Shown piece after piece: positions 54,993 through 63,655 of a stretch of 64,000 nucleotides of DNA (positions within the stretch are counted from its first letter, which is position 1; each line of letters begins with the position of its first letter). The position numbers and the translations under genes were made by a program. Source of the DNA: Mycolicibacterium fluoranthenivorans (GTDB lineage: Bacteria; Actinomycetota; Actinomycetes; Mycobacteriales; Mycobacteriaceae); assembly GCF_011758805.1 (NCBI RefSeq), contig NZ_JAANOW010000005.1, positions 186,001 through 250,000 on the forward strand, given 5' to 3'. The notes beneath the pieces were generated by a model, which had not been told where the DNA came from, ran no database searches, and saw nothing but the letters and a program-made list of their open reading frames with translations.

Positions 54993-55457
54993 TCACTGCG
55001 CGCGCGACCGCAGCGTCAGGTAGGCCTCCCGGCCACGGCTGAACATGGCGCTGTCCCCTCCACTGTCAGGGTGGTGCGTGGCGGCGTAGAGTCGCCAGGC
55101 GCGACGCAGCTGTGCCATCGAAAAAGGTTCCCGCACACCAAGAATGACCAGAGGATCGGTGGGCGCCGCGGGCAGCGCAGGCCTGCGCGCCGATGTTCCG
55201 GACTGTCCCGAGGCCGCCTTCTTCGCTGCCTTCTTGCCGGGAGCCTTCTTGGCGGGCGCGGCCTTCTTCGCCGCCTTCTTACCCGGCACCTTCTTCGCGG
55301 GCGCGGCCTTCTTGGCCACCTTCTTCGCGGCCGCCTTCTTACCCGGCACTTTCTTCGCGGCCTTCTTTGGTGCAGCCTTCTTGGCTGCGGCTTTCTTGGG
55401 TGCGGCCTTCTTCACCGGCCGGCGGTGGGCATCCCCGCCCCCCGGGAGCTCCTTCAC
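54993..55457 (-). CDS. Lys/Ala-repeat protein with C-terminal J-like domain
   Basis: A 154-residue protein of two parts. Residues about 14-83 are a nearly pure Lys/Ala/Pro repeat (KKAAPKKAAAKK, VPGKKAA units), resembling eukaryotic histone H1 tails and the C-termini of mycobacterial HupB and Ku. Residues about 100-150 look like a short J domain: LGVREPFSMAQLRRAWRLYAATHHPDSGG contains the HPD motif at 129-131 that stimulates DnaK. GTG start with GAGAGGA upstream. A DNA- or RNA-bound co-chaperone is a fair guess; no homologue is recognised by name. Confidence 0.7.
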   Translation of the reverse strand: MKELPGGGDAHRRPVKKAAPKKAAAKKAAPKKAAKKVPGKKAAAKKVAKKAAPAKKVPGKKAAKKAAPAKKAPGKKAAKKAASGQSGTSARRPALPAAPTDPLVILGVREPFSMAQLRRAWRLYAATHHPDSGGDSAMFSRGREAYLTLRSRAQ

Positions 55458-55503
55458 GATCGATGTCCTCTCGCCGTAGTGACCAGGTCCCCGAATTGCG
55501 GAC

Positions 55504-56799
55504 TCATGCCATGACCGGTTCGTCGAGCGGATCCCCGGGCGGATCCAGACTGCGTCCCGGTGGCCGGTCGGCTCGATGCGCGGTCTCCGGCACCCCGATC
55601 ACGAGCAATACCAGTGCAAGAACCGCGATCCCCGTCAGCACACCCATGGCAGTGGTGTAGCCGCCGAGAACGATGATCGCGCCGGCAAGCGTCGTGGACA
55701 CTGCGGCGCCGATTCCCTGAACCATGGTCGCCGCTCCCAACGCGACGTTGAAGCGTCCGCTGCCACGGGTCAGATCAGCCACCATGACCGGGAACAAGGC
55801 GCCCTGCAGACCCGCCCCCACTCCGTCGAGGGCCTGGATGGCGATGATGGACGTCGTGTCACCGGCCAGGACGAACAACAGTCCCCGCAGCGGCAGCACC
55901 ACGAATGCCGCGACGAACAACGGTTTGCGGCCCCAGCGATCTGCGTTGCGGCCCACCAGAATCGCCATCGGGATCATCACCAGCTGCGCGACGACGATCA
56001 ACGCCGCCTGAAACAGCGCCCCTTCATGGGCATTGGCCAGCGCGAGCTTCTGTCCGGTGATGGGCAGCATCGCGCCGTTGGCAAGCTGCCACAACATCGT
56101 CACCAACGCCAACATCAGCAGGGGCCGACTCCGCAACAGCACCGCCAAGCCCGAGGGTCGATCCTCGCCACGCAGTTCCGGGGTCAGCCCGCGCGCAAGT
56201 TTGTCGTCGATCAGCGTGCCCTTGATCATCAGCGTGGCGATGACCACGAAGATCCCGCACACGCTGGCGATCCAGAAGCCGGCACGCAAGCTGATCAGAT
56301 AGCCGGCCAAGCCGTAGACCGTTGACCCGACCACGTTTCCGGCGTGGTTGAACGCCTGCATCCGCCCGGTACGACTCGCAAAAGCCTGCGGACCGACCAC
56401 GCCGAGTGCGATCGCCCCGATCACCGGGGCGAGCACCACCGCCGCAATTCCGGTCATCAACTGCGCGGCGGTCACCACGGCGAGACTCGGGGTCAACGTG
56501 ACCACGAAGGTACCCAGAGCAGTCAGCGCGGCCGCCGCCATCAGAAGACCGCGTTTGTGGGTGGTCCTGTCGATCAGGGCTCCGGCCGGCGCGTTCAACA
56601 ACAATCCGACCGCACCACCCAGCGTCAGCACCAGCCCGATACTCGCCGGGTTCCACCCCTCCTTGTTGATCAGATAGATGCCCAGAAACGGTCCCAGGCC
56701 CGCCTGGACATCGGCGAGGAAGAAGTTCACCCAATCCAGCGCACGCAACGACCGTCTCAACTCGCCGGACGACGCCGCGGGCACACTGGCTGAACTCAC
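55504..56799 (-). CDS. MFS transporter
   Basis: A 431-residue major facilitator protein with about 12 helices. The start (LRALDWVNFFLADVQAGLGPFLGIYLINKEGWNPASIGLVLTLGGAVGLLLNAPAGALIDRTTHKR) contains the loop 2-3 GxxxDR motif. Export of a drug or metabolite is typical but the substrate is unknown. It lies 47 bp after the J-like gene in the same direction; the tail is Pro/Asp-rich. Confidence 0.88.
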   Translation of the reverse strand: MSSASVPAASSGELRRSLRALDWVNFFLADVQAGLGPFLGIYLINKEGWNPASIGLVLTLGGAVGLLLNAPAGALIDRTTHKRGLLMAAAALTALGTFVVTLTPSLAVVTAAQLMTGIAAVVLAPVIGAIALGVVGPQAFASRTGRMQAFNHAGNVVGSTVYGLAGYLISLRAGFWIASVCGIFVVIATLMIKGTLIDDKLARGLTPELRGEDRPSGLAVLLRSRPLLMLALVTMLWQLANGAMLPITGQKLALANAHEGALFQAALIVVAQLVMIPMAILVGRNADRWGRKPLFVAAFVVLPLRGLLFVLAGDTTSIIAIQALDGVGAGLQGALFPVMVADLTRGSGRFNVALGAATMVQGIGAAVSTTLAGAIIVLGGYTTAMGVLTGIAVLALVLLVIGVPETAHRADRPPGRSLDPPGDPLDEPVMA

Positions 56800-56906
56800 C
56801 GCACCTTTGTCCCCAGAAAAGTGCGATCACAAACAGCTCATCTGCGAAAGACAGGAAGCCATCAGGTGACTCACAGATGGCACCGGGACCCGGTCCAGCC
56901 CGGGCT

Positions 56907-58442
56907 TCAGCAGTGCAAGTCCGCCGGTGGCTGTGTGAGATCGATGAAGAGAGCTTCCAACGGCTTGTCGATGCAGCGGTTTCCGCTGAATGCGACGGTG
57001 TGCTGATCACCGTTGAAGGTGATCAGCGGGGCACCGAGTTGGGCAGCCACGTCGACACCGACCTGGTACGGCGTCGCGGGATCACCGGTGGTGGACACGA
57101 CGACGACCTTGCCAGGCCCGGGGCTGGTCACCGGGTGTGGCGCCACGGTCGGCTGCACCGGCCAGAACACGCACAGGGGGCGGGGAGCGAAGCCGGTGAA
57201 CTCGCCATAGCTCTTGTAGGGCGCGGCGCGCCGGACGGCGCGGTCGTTCTCAGCCCAGACAGCTGGATCGTTCGGATAAAGGTCGTCGGCACAGTGCACC
57301 GCATCGAACGCGTCCTCCAGGTTGGCGTAATGGCCCTCCTCGTCCCGTTCGGAATACTCGTCGGCGAGCTCGAGGAGGTCGTCGGCATCGTGGCCACGCG
57401 CCAGGGCGGTAAGCCCATCGGTGAGCCGCGGCCAGTCCTCGGAGTCGTAGAGTGCCGCGTCGACACCGGTCATGGCGTCTTGATAGCTCAGCCCGCGCGG
57501 GTCGGCGGTACGGGCAGGCTCGTCGGCCAGCGGGTCGACGAGTTCCCGGAAGCGGACGACGGACTGTGCCGGATCGACGCCGAGAGGACAATCCGGTTGA
57601 GAGGCGCAGTCGCTGGCGTAGGCGTCGAAGGCCTGCTGGAATCCCGCCGCAGACACGATCTCGTCGGCCAGCGGATCGGTGAACTGATCCACCACGCCGT
57701 CGAGCATCATGGCCCGCACCCGATCCGGGAACTGTTCGGCATAGGCGGTTCCCAAGCGAGTGCCGTAGGAGTAGCCGAAGAAGTTGAGCTTCTCCTCCCC
57801 CAGAGCTGCCCGCACGGCGTCCATATCGCGCGCGGTGTTCTCGGTGCTCATGCCCGCCAAGAACGGCGCACCCACCCGGTCCAGACATTTCTGCGCGTGT
57901 TGGCGCTCGGTATCTTCGATGTGCGCGACGCCGGCCGGGCTGAAGTCGACTTGAGGATCGGCGCGGTCTTCGTCGAGCTGCGCGTCCGTCTCGCACCGCA
58001 CTTCGGGGGTGGAGAGTCCGACACCACGCGGGTCGAAGGCCACCAGGTCGAATTGGCGCCCGATCTCGGTTTTCGCGAGTTTCGGCGCGAATCGGGACAT
58101 GACGTCGATGGCCGACACGCCCGGCCCGCCCGGGTTTGAGATGATCGTGCCGAGGCGCTTGCCACTGGCCGGGACCCGCATCACCGCCAACTGCACCTGT
58201 GCTGCTTGCGGATTCGCGGCATCAGTCCAATCGACAGGCACCGACAGCGCGGCGCATTGGGCGGTCGGCACGCGACTGGCGTCAACCCAGTCGTCACAAC
58301 TGCTCCACGCCAACGCTTGTCCGGGCTCCGCGATGTCCCCGGGGGTTGCCGCGGCGGGCGGGACGGCATCGGTCAGCGCCAACGTCACCGCGCAGACGAT
58401 CCCGGACACCACGACCATCCCACGCTTCCCCCACCTCGACAT
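56907..58442 (-). CDS. Secreted serine peptidase of the TAP/Hip1 family
   Basis: A 511-residue alpha/beta hydrolase with a signal peptide (about 1-33). Oxyanion motif NPGGPGVS (near 108), nucleophile GYSYGT (Ser near 226), and the C-terminal TAP-like domain with Asp in STTGDPATPYQ (near 460) and His in GDQHTVAF (near 488) complete the triad. Cysteines near both ends suggest disulfides. Resembles M. tuberculosis CaeA/Hip1 (Rv2224c) and Rv2223c, cell-envelope proteases. I use the ATG 58442; the upstream frame is non-coding in character. Confidence 0.92.
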   Translation of the reverse strand: MSRWGKRGMVVVSGIVCAVTLALTDAVPPAAATPGDIAEPGQALAWSSCDDWVDASRVPTAQCAALSVPVDWTDAANPQAAQVQLAVMRVPASGKRLGTIISNPGGPGVSAIDVMSRFAPKLAKTEIGRQFDLVAFDPRGVGLSTPEVRCETDAQLDEDRADPQVDFSPAGVAHIEDTERQHAQKCLDRVGAPFLAGMSTENTARDMDAVRAALGEEKLNFFGYSYGTRLGTAYAEQFPDRVRAMMLDGVVDQFTDPLADEIVSAAGFQQAFDAYASDCASQPDCPLGVDPAQSVVRFRELVDPLADEPARTADPRGLSYQDAMTGVDAALYDSEDWPRLTDGLTALARGHDADDLLELADEYSERDEEGHYANLEDAFDAVHCADDLYPNDPAVWAENDRAVRRAAPYKSYGEFTGFAPRPLCVFWPVQPTVAPHPVTSPGPGKVVVVSTTGDPATPYQVGVDVAAQLGAPLITFNGDQHTVAFSGNRCIDKPLEALFIDLTQPPADLHC

Positions 58443-58509
58443 GGCGCCATACTCGCACGAATTGGCCCCCCACAACCGATTACCAATCAGCGTCGAGTCG
58501 GTTCCGCCA

Positions 58510-58662
58510 TCAATCCGGCAGCCCCGAAGTGTCGGCGCACGGAGCGGCGCAGGCCGCATACATCGGCGGCACGACCGAACGTGCATCGGCGGCGGCCGCG
58601 AACACGTAGCGGTCGGGTCCACTGCCGCTCAAAGATTGCCAAGTCACGCTGTCCCCGAGCAC
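58510..58662 (-). pseudogene. Possible remnant of a secreted-type protein gene
   Basis: A 50-codon frame with GTG start and coding-like composition (VLGDSVTWQSLSGSGPDRYVF, then VPPMYAACAAPCADTSGLP with two Cys) and in-frame stop shortly before the GTG. It looks like the C-terminal end of an exported mycobacterial protein whose 5' part is lost, or a tiny intact gene. Low confidence. Confidence 0.3.
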
Positions 58663-58804
58663 GATGCACCTTCGGTGAGGATATCGTCATATACGACTAT
58701 GCCGTCAGTCAATGAGCTCAGGCGCCCAGCGCGGGCAGGCCACCGGTCACCTGCCCACTTCCCGAGCAACCGCACGATGGCTTGACTGACTATTGACTCG
58801 CATG

Positions 58805-58818
58805 TGACGATTTCGTCA
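58805..58818. promoter_or_regulatory. Operator-like inverted repeat upstream of fadD
   Basis: TGACGA-TT-TCGTCA, perfect 6-bp arms, 98 bp upstream of the fadD start. A related copy (12 of 14) precedes the tetR gene at 60863-60876, and a TCGTCA half-site lies at 58684-58689. Confidence 0.6.
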
Positions 58819-58915
58819 TTCATACCGAAGGAGCAGCCGCAATCACGGCGCACGCGGGTGCTCACAGTGACATACACCCCGCTCCGAGACGGCAACGCAT
58901 GGAGGTCAGAGACGC

Positions 58916-60820
58916 GTGAACCAAACGCATACCGAGGACGTGTTGTGGCCGCGCTACGCCGAGCCCGCCGATATCGCCGACATCGAGGCGGTCCCGCTTG
59001 CTGAACGCGGACTCCCAGTCTCCACCTATGCCCTGCTGCGCCGGGCCGCCACGTTGTGGCCGGACCGCACCGCTCTACGGGTACTTCCCGACGGCGACCG
59101 CTGGCAGGAGCCGACGTCCATCAGCTTCGGACAGCTGCTGACCGACGTGCACCGGACGGCAAACCTGCTGCACCACTGGGGAGTTGATCGTCACAGCACG
59201 GTCGCTCTGATCGCTCCCAACTGCGCGGAACTGGTCACTGCCACCTTGGCTGCCCAGCTCGCCGGCGTCGCGGCGCCCATCAACGCCGCCCTGTCGCTCG
59301 ATCACATCACCGAACTCCTACGCCGCTCCGGCGCACGCGTCCTCATCACGGCCGGCCCCGAACTCGACCCCGCGATCTGGGCCACCGCTCGACAACTGGC
59401 CACCGCGCGGGTCGTGGACACCGTGCTCCTGCTGGCACCAACCGGGGAAACGGTGAGCAGGCCCGAGCCCCTCGGGATGGACGGGCTCACCATCGGACCG
59501 CTGCACGCGCTCGCCATGGACTTCGACGGCACCGAGTTCACCGGAATCCCGCCCGCCGGCACCGACCTGGCGGCGGTCTTTCACACCGGTGGCACCACCG
59601 GTGCACCGAAACTGGCCGCCCACACCCACACCAATGAGGTCGCCGACGCCTGGATGATCGCCGCCAACACCGCCCTCGACGAGGATTCGGTGGTCTTCGC
59701 CGCGCTGCCTCTTTTTCACGTCAACGCGCTCGTGGTCACCCTGCTGGCACCGCTGTTTCGCGGCCAGTCCGCGGTATGGGCCGGCCCGCTGGGCTACCGC
59801 GATCCGCTGCTCTATGGCAACTTCTGGAAAATCGTTGAGCGATACCAGATCAGCGCGATGAGTGCGGTGCCCACGGTCTACGCGGTGCTGTCGCAATGCC
59901 CCGTCGATGCGGACATCTCAAGCTTGCGGTACCCGTTGGTGGGCGCCTCGGCACTGCCCCCGTCGGTGCGCACCAAATTCGCCGAGCACACTGGACTGCA
60001 GCTGCTCGAAGGGTACGGACTGACCGAGGCCACCTGCGCCAGCGTCCGCAGTTTCACCGAACTGCCCCGTGACGGCGCCGTCGGCCAGCGGTTGCCCTAC
60101 CAACACCTCAAAGCGGTCGACATCGACGACGACGGCACCCGACACGACCTGCCCGCGGGCCAGGTCGGACACCTCGTCATCTCCGGGCCGTGCGTGTTCC
60201 CCGGCTATGTGGTGGGACGCGATGGCGACGAATTCCGGCTCGACGGTCTCGGCGCCCTCGTCGACGGCTGGCTGGACACCGGCGACCTGGCGATGGTCGA
60301 CGCGGAGGGCTTCGTCCACCTCCGCGGCCGCGCAAAGGATCTCATCATCCGCGGCGGCCACAATATCGACCCGACCACGATCGAGGATGCTCTGTTGACC
60401 CATCCCGACGTCACCGGAGCCGCCGCCGTGGGACGTCCCGACATCCACGCCGGCGAAGTGCCCGTCGCATACGTCACGCTGACGTCTCCGGATGCGGTAT
60501 CCGCCGAGGACCTGTGCAGCTGGGCCACGGCCAGGGTGCCCGAACGCGCCGCCGCGCCCAAACTCGTGACCGTCGTTCCGGACCTGCCGCTCACCGCGAT
60601 CGGCAAACCGTACAAACTTCCGCTGCGCGTCGACGCCGCCCGCAGCGCCGCACTCGACGCGCTGGCCGAACTACCCGGCATCGCCGACGTGGCCGCCGCG
60701 ATGGATGGCAGCGCCCCGGTGGTGACCGTCACCGTCGACTCGTCAGCGGACCGCGACGCTGTCGCCGCGGTTCTCGACCAGTTCACGACGGCGTGGCTGA
60801 TAGAGGCACGTCACGGATGA
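58916..60820 (+). CDS. Acyl-CoA synthetase (FadD-type)
   Basis: A 634-residue ANL-family adenylating enzyme activating a carboxylic acid as CoA thioester. Motifs: P-loop HTGGTTGAPKLAAHTHTNE (near 223), GYGLTEAT (near 365), GWLDTGD (near 459), GRAKDLIIRGGHNI (near 475) and the catalytic lysine region AIGKPYKLPL (near 560). An unusually long C-terminal extension of about 60 residues follows the lysine. GTG start 58916 places the family alignment correctly. Downstream tetR with shared operator suggests local control; substrate unknown. Confidence 0.92.
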   Translation: MNQTHTEDVLWPRYAEPADIADIEAVPLAERGLPVSTYALLRRAATLWPDRTALRVLPDGDRWQEPTSISFGQLLTDVHRTANLLHHWGVDRHSTVALIAPNCAELVTATLAAQLAGVAAPINAALSLDHITELLRRSGARVLITAGPELDPAIWATARQLATARVVDTVLLLAPTGETVSRPEPLGMDGLTIGPLHALAMDFDGTEFTGIPPAGTDLAAVFHTGGTTGAPKLAAHTHTNEVADAWMIAANTALDEDSVVFAALPLFHVNALVVTLLAPLFRGQSAVWAGPLGYRDPLLYGNFWKIVERYQISAMSAVPTVYAVLSQCPVDADISSLRYPLVGASALPPSVRTKFAEHTGLQLLEGYGLTEATCASVRSFTELPRDGAVGQRLPYQHLKAVDIDDDGTRHDLPAGQVGHLVISGPCVFPGYVVGRDGDEFRLDGLGALVDGWLDTGDLAMVDAEGFVHLRGRAKDLIIRGGHNIDPTTIEDALLTHPDVTGAAAVGRPDIHAGEVPVAYVTLTSPDAVSAEDLCSWATARVPERAAAPKLVTVVPDLPLTAIGKPYKLPLRVDAARSAALDALAELPGIADVAAAMDGSAPVVTVTVDSSADRDAVAAVLDQFTTAWLIEARHG

Positions 60821-60862
60821 CACCGCCGCACCTGCCGCTCCGCCATGCGACACCTCCTCATC

Positions 60863-60876
60863 TGACGAAAGTGTCA
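60863..60876. promoter_or_regulatory. Operator-like site upstream of tetR
   Basis: TGACGAAAGTGTCA, 12 of 14 positions as in TGACGA-NN-TCGTCA at 58805-58818, 34 bp upstream of the tetR GTG. It suggests that one TetR protein controls both fadD and itself. Confidence 0.55.
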
Positions 60877-60909
60877 TAACTGACTGCCATCGCATAGACT
60901 TGCCGCGAC

Positions 60910-61587
60910 GTGGAGGTGGGCGTAGTGAGCGACAGGCAGATCCCGGTACCGAATCGGCTGGAGCGACAAAAACAGCGCACCCGGGCAGCCCTGCTTCGAG
61001 CGGCGCAGGAGTTCATCGCCGCGGGCAAGCTCAATGCCCCGATCTTGGAGATCACCCAGGCCGCCGATATCGGAATGGGGTCGTTCTACAACCACTTCGG
61101 GTCCAAGGAGGAGCTGTTCGCGGCCGCGGTCGCCGATGTGCTCGATGCCCAGGGCGAACTGTTGGATCGACTCACCGAGTCGTTGAGCGATCCGGCAGAG
61201 CGATTCGCCTGCCGATATCGCCTGTGTGGACGACTCTTCCGGCTCCAGCCACAAGAGAGTCGCATCATGCTGTCCATCGGAGTCTCCCTGCTGTCGTCGG
61301 ACCGTGGGCTGGCCCCCCGCGCCAAACGCGATATCGTCGCCGCGTCCGAGGCGGGCCGCTTCCAGGTGGATGATCCCGACATCGCCCTCGCCATTGCCGG
61401 CGGCGCGCTGTTGGGACTTGGACAACTCCTGCTCGATCAACCCGACCGCGACGACGCCCAAACCGCCGACGACGTCACGCGTGACGTCCTGCGCATGTTC
61501 GGTGTCACCGCCAAGCGGGCCGAACGCCTCACGACGCAGGCACTTCCCGACCTCACATCAGGCAACGACGCGGGGTCGGCCGCGTAG
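60910..61587 (+). CDS. TetR-family regulator
   Basis: A 225-residue TetR protein; HTH segment APILEITQAADIGMGSFYNHFGSKEELFAAAV at about 43-75. It resembles the regulator at 52684 in its HTH (GSFYN-F-SK-E). The C-terminal part (MLSIGVSLLSSDRGLAPRAKRDI; AIAGGALLGLGQLLLDQ) holds the ligand domain. GTG 60910 or GTG 60925 could start it. Probable local repressor of fadD. Confidence 0.88.
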   Translation: MEVGVVSDRQIPVPNRLERQKQRTRAALLRAAQEFIAAGKLNAPILEITQAADIGMGSFYNHFGSKEELFAAAVADVLDAQGELLDRLTESLSDPAERFACRYRLCGRLFRLQPQESRIMLSIGVSLLSSDRGLAPRAKRDIVAASEAGRFQVDDPDIALAIAGGALLGLGQLLLDQPDRDDAQTADDVTRDVLRMFGVTAKRAERLTTQALPDLTSGNDAGSAA

Positions 61588-61703
61588 CGACTGGCTCGGC
61601 TTCAAGATCCCGACCGGGTGACTTCCGAATATCGTTCCGCCGGAATGAAATCCGACGGCGGAGAACAGCTCGGCGGTAGGAATGAGCTGCTGCCGCGGGG
61701 ACT

Positions 61704-63038
61704 TCAGTCGGCGCCGGGCTCACCCGCGGCGTGCACCGGCTTCTCGGCCGTTCCGGCGGTCTTGTCTGCGGCGGAGCTGTCCGAACCACTGCGGCGATGT
61801 TCCTGGACTTCAGCCGAAATCGTTGATGCCGATCGCGACGACGCCGCGGTAGGTGTGCTGTCAGTTCCCGTCACGTCGCGGGCCGTATCCGATCGGCCCC
61901 CACCGGTGACGCTGGGCTTGCGCCAGCTGGTGAGCCGACCGAACGCCTTCGTCCACAGGCGTTTCGGTGATCGGCGCGCGCTGGCGCCACTATCTTCGGC
62001 CACCGCGGCGGATTCGTGGACCCCCGCCCGTACAACGACGTCGGCCGCACCGGTCCCGATGTCGGAATCAACGCCGGCTGGCGAAATCCGTTGGGGAACG
62101 GATACTGCGGGTGTCGGGGCTGCCGTGTCGGCGGCCGACACAGCAGCGCTTGCCACCTGCGGCGACGATGCAGATGCAGGTTTCTCGGCGGTGGTGTCGG
62201 GAACGACTTGGGGGCGACGGACATAGGCGCTGTCGATGTACGGGCGTAGCCACTTGTCGGCGACGGTGGTGTCGATGCCGGCGATGCGCAGCGGCGCGGT
62301 GATCGGCAAGTCTGCGGTCGGGATGACGTAGTGCGTGGTGGTGCCACCGGCCGCGTTGACGGTCACGGTCTTCAGCGTGCCCGGTGTGCTCGGGTCGGCG
62401 GCGGCACCATAGTCCGGGTGTACGAATGCCACCCCCATCACCGCATTCGTGGCCGCCAACGGATTGAATCGGTCCGGCCAGTCGGCGATACCGTCATACT
62501 CGCGAACGATTTCCGTGGTGTCGTACGGTGTGGGCAGTAGTCCCGGCGGCACCGACAGCCACAGCAGCGGATTCTTGGCAACGATGCCGCCGGTGGTGTT
62601 CATCGGATCACCGAATGTCACGAAGGTCAGTTCCGTCGGGGGCCGCTCCGCAGCGACCCGCAGGGCAATCGACTGCTTGACGTAGTCCAGCACGATTGCG
62701 CCCTGACTCACACCGGCAAGAGTGATCTTGGTGCCGGCGGGGACTGCATCCAGGTGTGAGTTCACACCGGTGGCACCGATCGCCGAGTCCAGTGCGAACA
62801 GCAGGCCTGCGGGATAACCGATTCCGGTGATGGGGCCGGCTTCAGCGAGGTACCCGTCCGCAAGTCCCAACGCCTGTTGGGCGACGGGGACGGTAGTACA
62901 CAGGCACGTGCCCTGGAGATAGAACGCGGCGATGTCGGGACTGCCGGCGACCGCGGCTCCAGCCACCGGCGCGGCACCCTGGACGAAAGGGAGCATGGCA
63001 GCGAAACCCGCAGCGATGATGCGCGACTTGGAGTCCAC
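61704..63038 (-). CDS. Secreted PE-PPE-domain hydrolase
   Basis: A 444-residue protein with a signal peptide (about 1-33, MLPFVQGAAPVAGAAVA). The PE-PPE (alpha/beta hydrolase) domain spans about 38-260; the nucleophile is in LAGVSQGAIVLDY (Ser near 109), with YGxADW-like EYDGIADWPDRFNP and a late HYV. A long, low-complexity Ser/Ala/Pro tail (about 280-444) follows. It lacks PE or PPE N-terminal domains, as in many non-tuberculous mycobacteria. I take GTG 63038 because GGAAGG sits about 7 bp upstream; the longer frame is unlikely. Confidence 0.85.
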   Translation of the reverse strand: MDSKSRIIAAGFAAMLPFVQGAAPVAGAAVAGSPDIAAFYLQGTCLCTTVPVAQQALGLADGYLAEAGPITGIGYPAGLLFALDSAIGATGVNSHLDAVPAGTKITLAGVSQGAIVLDYVKQSIALRVAAERPPTELTFVTFGDPMNTTGGIVAKNPLLWLSVPPGLLPTPYDTTEIVREYDGIADWPDRFNPLAATNAVMGVAFVHPDYGAAADPSTPGTLKTVTVNAAGGTTTHYVIPTADLPITAPLRIAGIDTTVADKWLRPYIDSAYVRRPQVVPDTTAEKPASASSPQVASAAVSAADTAAPTPAVSVPQRISPAGVDSDIGTGAADVVVRAGVHESAAVAEDSGASARRSPKRLWTKAFGRLTSWRKPSVTGGGRSDTARDVTGTDSTPTAASSRSASTISAEVQEHRRSGSDSSAADKTAGTAEKPVHAAGEPGAD

Positions 63039-63378
63039 GAGGAAACCTTCCGTTGTCACAGTGGCGGTAAGCGTCCGCTCCGGTGGCTCCCACCGATGCC
63101 ACGGCAGGATTCGCACACTCACGAAACCCAGAGGTCGCGGGCAGGAGGCGGATCAGTCGCGCTGTCAACACAAGGCCGCTCCGGCGCACAGAAGCATCGA
63201 CATGCGACCCATCCTTTTTGGCACACCAGTACCGATATTGACGCGGCAAAAATAACACGGTGCGCATACCCGCGCTTACCGAAACCTTCTGCAGCAGATC
63301 GGCTTCGACGAGACCTCCGTCACGCCCCCGCTCACCTGCGTGTCGTCCACGCGCCCGCGCCGAGGGGTCGGCACATGA
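63039..63378. other. Intergenic region upstream of the PE-PPE-domain gene
   Basis: About 340 bp with no convincing gene. An A-rich stretch near 63246-63260 may mark a minus-strand promoter for the hydrolase gene. Confidence 0.4.
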
Positions 63379-63409
63379 GCTGACTTCAAGTCATTGCCTG
63401 TAAGTCAGC
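63379..63409. promoter_or_regulatory. Inverted repeat upstream of the small frameshifted ORF
   Basis: GCTGACTT (63379-63386) and AAGTCAGC (63402-63409) are perfect 8-bp arms with a 15-bp spacer, 20 bp before the ORF at 63430. It may be an operator or a hairpin in the leader. Confidence 0.5.
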
Positions 63410-63429
63410 ATCGGGATAGGGTCGCGAAT

Positions 63430-63608
63430 GTGAGCACCCTCAGCAAGAGCGACATCCAGAGCGCGCCAGACGGCGACAGCAAGCTCGTCGCCACCATCAC
63501 GGTCGACATGGCCGGCGCACTGCTGTTCGACCCCAGGACAAACACGTAGAGAAGATCCTGGTGACCGAACTCGTTGCGCCCCTGAACAATATCGCGGCAA
63601 TGCTCTGA
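63430..63608 (+). pseudogene. Small ORF interrupted by a frameshift
   Basis: From GTG 63430 a coding-like frame (VSTLSKSDIQSAPDGD, then ITVDMAGALLFDP) stops at TAG 63547. A shifted frame from about 63533 reads QDKHVEKILVTELVAPLNNIAAML to TGA 63606. Joined, they would give a protein of about 58 residues. Either a real frameshift mutation or a sequencing error. No family recognised. Confidence 0.4.
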
Positions 63609-63655
63609 ACGACGAGTGTCGGGTACTCCTTCAGCCCTGAAAGGCTGGTCACCAC

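Noticed and set aside
55144..55440. Apparent DNA repeat array that could be mistaken for a CRISPR or tandem repeat locus
   Set aside because: The periodicity is codon-level, encoding KKAAP/VPGKKA units; there are no unique spacers.
54879..55514. Plus-strand frame opposite the J-like protein gene
   Set aside because: Leu/Arg/Gly repeats are simply the complement of the Lys/Ala repeat; the HPD-containing minus frame is better supported.
61635..61645. Palindrome TTCCGCCGGAA between tetR and the PE-PPE-domain gene
   Set aside because: Too short (5-bp arms) for a terminator or operator call without supporting context.
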